Origin: Trichopria drosophilae
Lineage: Eukaryota > Arthropoda > Insecta > Hymenoptera > Diapriidae
Direction of reading: 5' to 3'
Assembly: GCA_030407085.1 (NCBI GenBank)
Contig: CM059582.1
Span: 68,095,501-68,159,500, forward strand
DNA: 64,000 nt
The position numbers and the translations under genes were made by a program. The notes below the pieces were generated by a model. That model did no database searches. It saw nothing but the letters and a program-made list of their open reading frames with translations, and was not told where the DNA came from. Numbering within the stretch: position 1 is the first letter of the stretch; each line of letters opens with the position of its first letter. Of this stretch, positions 57,252 through 64,000 are shown piece after piece.

Positions 57252-58172
57252 ATGTCTTCTCCTCTTAAACAGCAGCAAGACGTTTTACGTCAAATTGTCA
57301 AAGCTAGCGAATCTATTTGCCGAAAACATCGATTATTAAATATGGGTAAAGAAACGCATGATCTTGCGATAAGTGAAACGCTCAAACCTCTGATAAGTCC
57401 ATTGGAAAAAATAGCAGACGTTACAACAATGTCAATTAACAAAAATGCGATTGATTATATAAACGTACAGGATAAAGTAACTGATAGCATAGAAATTAAT
57501 GTTAACGATTTTGATGATGATGATGATATGCTTGATGGATATAATACCCCTTTAGAGCAGACATTTAGCAGTGATATTAGAACACCTACATATCATACTG
57601 AAGAAAGGTTATCAAATAAGTTTCTAAATTTATTGGTGAGAAATATTCATAAGAAAAGTGATATTATTGATACAATTTATGGTGTTCGCATAGAAGGTGG
57701 TACTACAAGAATCAGTGATTCGACAATATAATTTAAGAATAAAAATGTCATTGTTAAGGATAACAAATTTGCTATTACTGAAGGTTTGCTAGAGTTATTA
57801 TTTAAGAAAAAAGCTGATATAGCTATAATCCAACATTCTGATTTAAACAATTACAAAAGTATACTAACCTTAATTAATGCACATAGGAAAGATTGGAATC
57901 AGGAAAAACCTATTCGGTATAATGCTTCCCACAAGTATCGAAACTATATCAAGGAAATGTTCAAAGATGTTCCGAAAAAGGGTGGTAATTTGTCTGAATA
58001 CATGATTGTTGAACAAAACCACAAAATTGACTACGGGCATTGGGATGATCCAAATGAACTTGTCCATCGTTTGAACCTTCTAATAGCATCGCAAGCTGCT
58101 GGTAATTCAAGTCTTTCTAATGAAATTTAATCGATTATTGAAGAGTTGCGTGAAGCTAATATAATCTATTAA
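57252..58172 (+). pseudogene. Polinton-associated unknown protein, two in-frame TAA
   Basis: One reading frame of 307 codons starts at the ATG in MSSPLKQQQDVL and is interrupted by TAA at 57729-57731 and 58128-58130, with homologous coding on both sides. Features: predicted helix at 1-70, an acidic run (DFDDDDDML), then a conserved part with DTIYGVRIEGG, LLELLFKKKADI, INAHRKDW and YGHWDDPNELVHRLNLLIAS. I associate this C-terminal pattern with a widespread insect domain (DUF8207-like, from memory). Function unknown; position between ATPase and coiled-coil genes is typical. Confidence 0.65.
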
Positions 58173-58396
58173 TTGCGTGATAATTACGTCAGTATCATTA
58201 TGAGCATCGATGTATTTGGACGTTCGTCTCAACGAGCACGGAAGCAAGTATTTCAAAGTGTCGAAATTGCTGCAGGTGATTCTTATGATTTTAAGAAAAG
58301 AAAGTTATGTAATATCGGAATTCCGACAGATTCGGATGATGCCATTATTTTGAGAATGTTCCACACAACTATTCGCGATATTACCCTGATAAAAAT

Positions 58397-58640
58397 GAAG
58401 CGTACACTTTAAGTGTACGGGAAAAGTACAAGAAGGGTACGTACTCTTCAGCGAGGAGTACGTACCCTTCGTGTACTTTTAAGTTACCTTTCGCTTGCCG
58501 AGAGTACAAGAGTGAATTTAGACATTTTAAGAGTACATGCGTACTCCTTATGGGAAAGTACTTCGAGAGTGCATAAGAGGTACGCGTAGACTTTTAAGAG
58601 TACACTTTTGACAGTCATATTTAAGTGTACCATATTCTCA
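58397..58640 (+). repeat. Left subterminal GTAC-palindrome array
   Basis: Repeated words AAGAGTACACG, GTACGTACTCTTC and CGTACCCTTCGTGTAC, forming many overlapping short palindromes. Confidence 0.8.
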
Positions 58641-59649
58641 TTGGGAATTAAACAAGGCGTACAGGAGTGTTCATAATGAAGCGTTATTCGAAATAAAGCG
58701 TACAAATATTTTTTCGATTCAGAATGCGTAAAATGGCAATTTTACGCCCCATTTCCGAATCATTTCACGCCCTGTTGTGTTTTTATTCGCAGAAATGGCC
58801 ATCTTTACGCCTCCAGAATCGAAAAATATTGTTCGCACCACGGGCGCACAACTTTTACACCCTCCGGCGAACACTCGTGACCCTCGGGCGCGAGGATCGC
58901 CTGCGGGCGGAAAAGTAACGCCCTTGGTACGAATAGTACTATTTTTATCGTTCATTTTTCTAATCTTATGGCGTAAGGCGCGGAGGGAAAAAACGCCTAG
59001 TAATACCGTTATTCTATGCCGGATTTTCAGTGCAGGGCAGTGTAGGCGATGTTCGGGTGCTTAAATATGAAACATGTGTGGGTTTATGCGTGTGTCGTAG
59101 CGCCATAACCTGTTTTCGCGGTTAGTACAAAATCTGTATAATTAATGAAAACGTCCAAATTACGGAGTACTGAAGCATTAAGAAGTTTATTGAAAAGAAA
59201 TTAATTTCAGATAAGTATAAACCGTTTAATTTATTACATTATATAAAAAAATATATGAACTATATATTTCTTTGTTGAAATGTTAACAATTATTTTTTAG
59301 GTATACCGATTGTCACTTCAACGTGGAAATGTGTTTGGTAAGTACTGCTGCACCTCATCGATGAATCTTTTGGTGAGGCTGCCACAACGATTCCCTCTAT
59401 CAACATCTTACTCCATAATGCTGGTAAGTTCTTTTTTTCTTCATCGAAGAAATCTATAAGCTTAAATTAAAGCTATGTTCAAAAGCCTATATCTTTCTTT
59501 TAACAGCCAGAAGGCTTAAGAAATTTACTTTCGCACCTTTGCTTTCTTCAACCTTACCATTAGAAAACTATTTCTTTCCTTTTGTTTACATAAAGCCTTG
59601 GATATTACTTACCGTGCCCCTAATTTATTTAATCTTCTTTTTATATTAA
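58641..59649. other. Gene-free part of the insertion
   Basis: 58700-59060 is GC-richer with mirrored phrases around TTTTTCGATTC and TTTACGCC; ORFs lack family features. The rest is AT-rich unique sequence. Confidence 0.4.
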
Positions 59650-61030
59650 AGTCATTTAATATGAAAATACCTACTGCGTATAAACTAATTTCTTTAATAT
59701 AATCTACCGGTCTCTAAATTGAGAAAATAACTACTCCGTCTAAACTAATTTCTTTAAAATAATCTACCGGTCTCACAAAATGAAAAAAATACTGATCGTC
59801 TAAAGTAATTGCATTAAAATGTGCTATCGGTCTCTGCAGTATCAAAATACTTTCTTCGTCTAAACCAATTTCTTTAAAATGTGTTACCGGTCTCTAAATT
59901 ATGAAAATACCTACTGCGTATAAACTAATTTCTTTAAAATAATCTACCTGTCTCTAAATTGAGAAAATACCTACTCCGTCTAAACTAATTTCTTTAAAAT
60001 AGTCTACCGGTCTCACAAAATGAAAAACATACTTATCGTCTAAAGTGATTGCATTAAAATGTGCTATCGGTCTCTGCAGTATCAAAATACTTTCTTCGTC
60101 TAAACCAATTTCTTTAAAATGTGCTACCGGTCTCTAAAGTATGAAAATACCTACTGCGTCTCAAGTAATTTATTTAAAACGTGTTACCGGTCTCTAAATT
60201 GAGAAAATACCTACTGCGTATAAACTAATTTCTTTAAAATGTGTTACCCGTCTCTAAATTATGAAAATACCTACTGCGTCTCAAGTGATTTATTTAAAAT
60301 GTGTTACCGGGCTCTAAATTAAGAAAATACCTACTGCGTCTAAAGTAATTGCATTAAAATGTGCCATCGGTCTCTGCAGTATCAAAATACTTTCTTCGTC
60401 TAAACCAATTTCTTTAAAATGTGTTACCGGTCTCTAAATTATGAAAATACCTACTGCGTCTCAAGTGATTTATTTAAAATGTGTTACCGGTCTCTAAATG
60501 AAGAAAATACCTACTGCGTCTGAAGTAATTTATTTAAAATGTGTTACCTGTCTCTAAATTATAAAAATACCTACTGCGTATAAACTAATTTCTTTAAAAT
60601 AATCTACCGGTCTCACAAAATGAAAAACATACTCATCGTCTAAAGTAATTGCATTAAAATGTGCCATCGGTCTCTGCAGTATCAAAATACTTTCTTCGTC
60701 TAAACCAATTTCTTTAAAATGTGTTACCGGTCTCTAAATTATGAAATTACCTACTGCGTCTCAAGTAATTTATTTAAAACGTGTTACCGGTCTCTAAATT
60801 GAGAAAATACCTACTGCGTCTAAACTAATTTCTTTAAAATAATCTACCGGTCTCACAAAATGAAAAACATACTCATCGTCTAAAGTGATTGCAATAAAAT
60901 GTGCTATCGGTCTCTGCAGTATCAAAATACTTTCTTCGTCTAAACCAATTTCTTTAAAATGTGTTACCGGTCTCTAAATTATGAAAATACCTACTGCGTC
61001 CAAACTAATTTCTTTAAAATGTGTTACCGC
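59650..61030 (+). repeat. Twenty-three 60-bp units with a four-unit higher order
   Basis: The monomer (about TACCGGTCTCTAAATTATGA then AAATACCTACTGCGTCTAAA) repeats every 60 bases with no indel across the array. Four variants recur in order: ATTATGAAAATACC, ATTGAGAAAATACC, CACAAAATGAAAAACAT and TGCAGTATCAAAATAC. The order is broken around 60180-60360 and 60420-60600. The invariant core is ACCGGTCTC. Confidence 0.95.
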
Positions 61031-61079
61031 TCTTAAAACATTAATAAAATCTTCCTCAGGCAAAATGGTTCCATTTTTT

Positions 61080-61260
61080 GATACTTTGTCCGCTATATTG
61101 TAGCCGCTCTTAATTTTCAAAATATATCATCAGATTTGTAATCAGCGACCCCAAAAAACCCCGAGTAACGTGTTTCAAGCAGAAGTGTCCGCCATATTGG
61201 ATCAGTCATATTTTGAATTTCCCAATGCTGGCCTCAGGTTTGTAATCAGCAGCTCCGCAA
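61080..61260 (+). repeat. Relic of the 7.5-12.4 kb element's arm repeat
   Basis: Phrases such as CAGATTTGTAATCAGCGACC, a C/A-rich run and TCCGCCATATTGGATC match the subrepeats of the palindromic element's arms with substitutions. Two diverged units are present. Confidence 0.6.
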
Positions 61261-61589
61261 ACATTTAAGTGACAAATTGCAGTGATTAATTAGATTAGTT
61301 TTAGTTATTGTTTTTTGTTTATCGTGGTTGGTGTTTTGATTAAACATTTTTAATATTGTGGATAATTTGTCAACTTTGTTACTGTTCCTGGGAGTTCTTT
61401 GTTCCTTTGTTACGTTTATCGGCATTGGCCGTACATGTTGTTCTGAAGTAGATTTGTTGCGGGCGTGGGCCTTCTTTTGGCTTATAATGAGTCCGACATT
61501 AAAAAATGACGTCGATTGCTCCCACTAGGGCGAAATTTTCGCACGCGCGTGATATCCAGTTCCACGCACGTCGTGTTAAAAAATATCGG

Positions 61590-61688
61590 ATGCAACAGGG
61601 GCGAAATATCGATCTCCGACGATTGTGATTGTCGGAGAATCAAAAACTTCACAATCGTCGAAGATCTAAATTTTCGCCCTTGTTGCAT
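61590..61688. mobile_element. 99-bp palindromic MITE
   Basis: ATGCAACAGGGGCGAAATAT at the left pairs with ATGCAACAAGGGCGAAAATT read from the right end; GACGATTGTGA also pairs in the middle. It forms a near-complete hairpin with a ~20-base loop. Confidence 0.75.
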
Positions 61689-61699
61689 AATATACTATT

Positions 61700-62770
61700 A
61701 CTACACTTCATATAATACTGAAAGTATGAAGTAGAATTTGTATTGTTACGCGCGCTGTTTCACGAAATCATGAACTTCCCAGATTCCTGGAAAATGAAGA
61801 TGGCGTGTTGGAGCAGAAGCCTGTGAAAATTTTAAATGTTGTGAGGTTGCTTTTGTAACATGTGATTGCTTAGTAAATGAAACAATATATGTGGGTCAAC
61901 AAAATTACTTCTTTAGATCAAATCCATGTCAAATCAGGCAGGCGGATAAGGTAAAAATTTTAGATTTAATCGGCGAGTAAATATGTTATTCTTCAAGGAA
62001 AATAAGGGGACACGTATTTTACCGAATTTGAAAATGATCTTTCTTGACGAACTTACGAGTTTTTGAACTTATAGCACTATGCCGCAAAGGGTTAATGTAG
62101 GAATTACATTGCAATAATCGAGATTATTTGCAATTTTTGGGAGTTGTTTGCGTATATTTGTAATGTCAGTTTTTCTATATTTATTGTATACCGGTTTCAG
62201 GTAACAAGGTGCTGAACAGGAGAAAGGTGATCGTCCACAACAATAATACTTATTCTACTATTTATTCTTGATTAATATTTATTTTCTAGTATTAAACAAA
62301 AAATGTATAAAAAGTTATAAATGAAAGTAAGTTTTATGATGTTAATGTATAGTCAGCACATGTAAATTATTGTGTCTTTCCCGTTTATTCTATGTTCTCA
62401 AGTGTAATTTGTGATTTAAATAAAATTTATTATTGCTACGGAATGTGAATGAATATACAATACAATATTATTTATGTTTCGACCACATGGTTCTTCTTCA
62501 GAATGTTTCTATTTCGCTACATGTACTCTTCTTATAAAATAGTTGATGCATACATATAACAAATAATAAAGTGCTTAAAATCATTCAAAAAGAATTAAAA
62601 AAAGTAATTAAATGAAAATTGCAAATGCCTAATAAATCACAGGTACATGTCCTTTTGCATGATAATGATATGTACTTTTCCTGTACCCTTTAAATATGTA
62701 ATAGGCACGCACATTTGTACATGGTGATAACGTTCGAATACATTTGGATATGTTAAGAACATTCTATACT
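61700..62770. other. Gene-free stretch with a Penelope-like terminal phrase
   Basis: A Cys-rich open frame at about 61800-61950 (CENFKCCEVAFVTCDC, followed by a GTAAAA donor-like site) is unrecognised. At about 62475-62505, GTTTCGACCACATGGTTCTT, followed by CTTCAGAA, resembles a Penelope terminal phrase on the minus strand, but no ORF accompanies it. Confidence 0.35.
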
Positions 62771-62774
62771 AGGC

Positions 62775-63080
62775 GCACTAATCGAAAAATTCATCGTACG
62801 CTCAACGTACGTTAAAGAAACATTTCCATTTAATATCGCTCTTAATATCCAAAATCACTCTTATTGTACGCTTATTGTACTCTTACTGTACTCTTCGGGA
62901 AGCGGTTTTTAAGTGTACGTACTTTTCGTGTACTCTTATCGTAACGTACACGAAGCGTACGTACTTTTCGTGTACTCTTATCAAAACGTACACAAAGCGT
63001 ACGTACTTTTCGTGTACTCTTATCAAACCGTACACGAATTTCACTCTTGCTGTACTCTTCGTGTACTCTTCCATTTTCAC
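62775..63080 (-). repeat. Right subterminal GTAC-palindrome array
   Basis: Three near-identical ~46-bp units (ACGTACTTTTCGTGTACTCT plus ATC..CGTACAC..AGCGT) at about 62920-63045, with related words either side. Open frames across it (VHEAYVLFVYSYQN) are repeat artefacts. Confidence 0.9.
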
Positions 63081-63400
63081 CAGGGTAAACAGCAAATAGA
63101 TGAACTGTGTAAAGGTGTAATTAAAAATAATGAGAAGATTGAATATTTTGAAAAAAGTATAAATACAATGCATCAAGATATAAATAAAAATTACAATGAA
63201 ATAGAAAAGAGGCGGATTATATCTTCAGATATCGGAAATTATACTATTGAATTACATCAGGAAATGAAGAGGGACATTTCACATTTGTACTCCTTACGAA
63301 ATAATTAATTAGTTAGTCTGAAAAATGTGAATAAATAAACTATCTGCAACAATCCTCCCAACAGTTTTAATCAAGACGTTGCCTTATCTGTTTAACAACA

Positions 63401-64000
63401 ATGACTTCTAAAGAGAAGAGAGAAGTCGTGAAGGAGCTTCATAAACCAGCAAGAAAAAATTATACAAGACGGCGAGTAGGTATTCGCGGATTAGATGAAA
63501 CTTGGCAAGCTGATCTTGTAGAAATGATTCCATATGCAGATGAAAATAAGGGTTACAAATACTTGTTAACTGTCATCGATGTGTTCTCTAAGTATGCATG
63601 GGCCCGCCCAGTAAAAAGGAAGACTGGCGATGACGTCACAGCTGCCATGAAATCGATATTTAAAAAGGGTCGAATTCCAAAGAATTTACATACCGACCAT
63701 GGAAAAGAATTTTATAAGTCAAAATTTTCAAATTTAATGAACAAGCATGACATCAATTTATATTCTACATACAGTAATCTAAAAGCATCAATTTGCGAAC
63801 GCTTTAATCGTACTTTGAAAAATAAAATGTGGCCACAGTTTAGCCTTCATGGTAATTATCAATGGCTCTATATCTTACCAGACTTGGTTAAGGATTATAA
63901 CAATAGCACACATCGTACTATTAAAATGAAGCCGCAAGATGTTAATAAAGACAATGAAAAAGAATTATTGGAACGTGTGTATAATGTAATTGTGAACGAA
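63401..64000 (+). CDS. Polinton rve-family integrase, runs off the window
   Basis: Starts at ATG 63401 (MTSKEKREVVKEL) and is open for all 200 codons to the window end. The retroviral-type catalytic core has D38 in WQADLVEM, D99 in LHTDHGKEF and E133 in ASICERFNRT. ARPVKRKTGDDV and DYNNSTHRTIKMKP follow, both usual in Polinton integrases. The enzyme joins the element's ends to host DNA, making 6-bp duplications in this group. A C-terminal chromodomain-type end would be outside the window. No lesion is seen. Confidence 0.92.
   Translation, partial: MTSKEKREVVKELHKPARKNYTRRRVGIRGLDETWQADLVEMIPYADENKGYKYLLTVIDVFSKYAWARPVKRKTGDDVTAAMKSIFKKGRIPKNLHTDHGKEFYKSKFSNLMNKHDINLYSTYSNLKASICERFNRTLKNKMWPQFSLHGNYQWLYILPDLVKDYNNSTHRTIKMKPQDVNKDNEKELLERVYNVIVNE

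Larger units (their letters stand above)
58384..63085. mobile_element. 4.7-kb non-autonomous insertion in the Polinton
   Basis: Begins CCCTGATAAAAATGAAG and ends with near complement (CATTTTCACCAGGG). TA flanks both sides (58382-58383, 63086-63087). Just inside both ends are arrays of GTACGTAC/AGAGTACACG words. The interior has a 60-bp satellite, a palindromic MITE and other repeats but no transposase. The terminus matches the MITE at 45100-45321, so both likely use one unseen transposase. Confidence 0.8.
58200..63308 (+). pseudogene. Coiled-coil Polinton protein split by a 4.7-kb insertion
   Basis: The first part, 58200-58383, starts MSIDVFGRSSQRARKQVFQS and includes YDFKKRKLCNIGIPTDSDDA. 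The second part, 63086-63308, continues with DELCKGVIKNNEKIEYFEKS and INTMHQDINKNYNEIEK, a clear coiled coil. The insertion at 58384-63085 separates them, and the reading frame is compatible across the single TA target. A virion fibre or scaffold role is possible from its coiled coil and location, but this is only inference. The integrase starts 92 bases after its stop. Confidence 0.7.
52095..64000. mobile_element. Polinton/Maverick (adintovirus-like), partial and decayed
   Basis: Recognisable genes include hexon-like and penton-like capsid proteins, adenain-like protease, pX-like core protein, phospholipase A2, packaging ATPase and rve integrase. The structural genes run on the minus strand and the rest on the plus, diverging at 56413-56484. 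The left terminal repeat was not found between 51866 and 52095, and the right end and DNA polymerase B are outside the window. Stops and a 4.7-kb insertion show the copy is not functional as a whole. Confidence 0.9.

Noticed and set aside
59650..61030. CRISPR array
   Set aside because: Units are contiguous 60-bp monomers without unique spacers, in a eukaryotic transposon; a satellite.
62875..63308. ORFs of 74-131 codons reading YVLFVYSY repeats
   Set aside because: The repetitive part comes from the subterminal GTAC array; only the part after 63086 is real Polinton coding sequence.

Overview
The window looks like intergenic or heterochromatic DNA from an arthropod, most likely an insect. It is AT-rich and packed with eukaryotic transposable elements typical of insects: non-LTR retrotransposons, a Ty3/gypsy gag-protease relic, a BEL/Pao integrase relic, Penelope-like elements, hAT and mariner/IS630-like DNA transposons, a tRNA-derived SINE and a Polinton/Maverick (adintovirus-like) element. 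Spliced introns and tRNA-derived promoters fit a eukaryote. An ant or other hymenopteran is plausible from the mix, but the sequence does not prove it. I recognise no ordinary host protein-coding gene.

Layout. 1-1960: 5' part of a non-LTR element on the minus strand (ORF1 plus broken endonuclease). 2346-7445: a second, 5'-truncated non-LTR element flanked by a 15-bp target duplication, with a long-TIR mariner-like transposon (2360-4767) nested in its 3' end. 7494-12452: a palindromic DNA transposon with an intact 629-aa transposase and a decayed inverted second copy. 12508-16004: a GC-richer block without recognisable genes, holding several repeat families, a near-perfect heat-shock element array and six tandem units that each form two hairpins with compensatory changes. 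16257-20308: an intron-containing transposase-like gene with two small lesions, then a perfect (C15A)31 satellite. 20340-33080: decayed fragments (gypsy gag-pro, a foldback element split by a SINE, a palindromic MITE, a 12-bp GACGTC array, non-LTR 3' ends). 33813-37475: hAT element. 38375-43308: BEL integrase relic, a long-TIR mariner-like element and a hAT-type MITE. 43414-46490: two head-to-head Penelope-like copies, one split by a MITE. 48663-51820: two more 5'-truncated non-LTR elements, one with a restriction-like endonuclease. 52095-64000: a Polinton.

The Polinton is the largest coherent gene set. A minus-strand structural block (unknown gene, hexon-like major capsid, penton-like minor capsid, adenain-like protease, pX-like core protein, phospholipase A2) diverges from a plus-strand block (packaging ATPase, a Polinton-associated unknown protein, a coiled-coil protein, and an rve integrase running off the window). 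No DNA polymerase B is visible; it may lie to the right. Several genes carry in-frame TAA codons or frameshifts, and the coiled-coil gene is split by a 4.7-kb insertion (58384-63085) with a 2-bp TA duplication, subterminal GTAC palindromes and a 60-bp satellite. The copy is therefore partly decayed.

The observations I rate highest are a possible -1 ribosomal frameshift site joining the pX-like and protease frames, the heat-shock-element/hairpin-repeat locus at 13.7-15.2 kb, the pure C15A satellite, the nuclear-receptor-type half-sites in the 2.4-4.8 kb transposon arms, and a TIR family that has struck two different mobile elements in this window.
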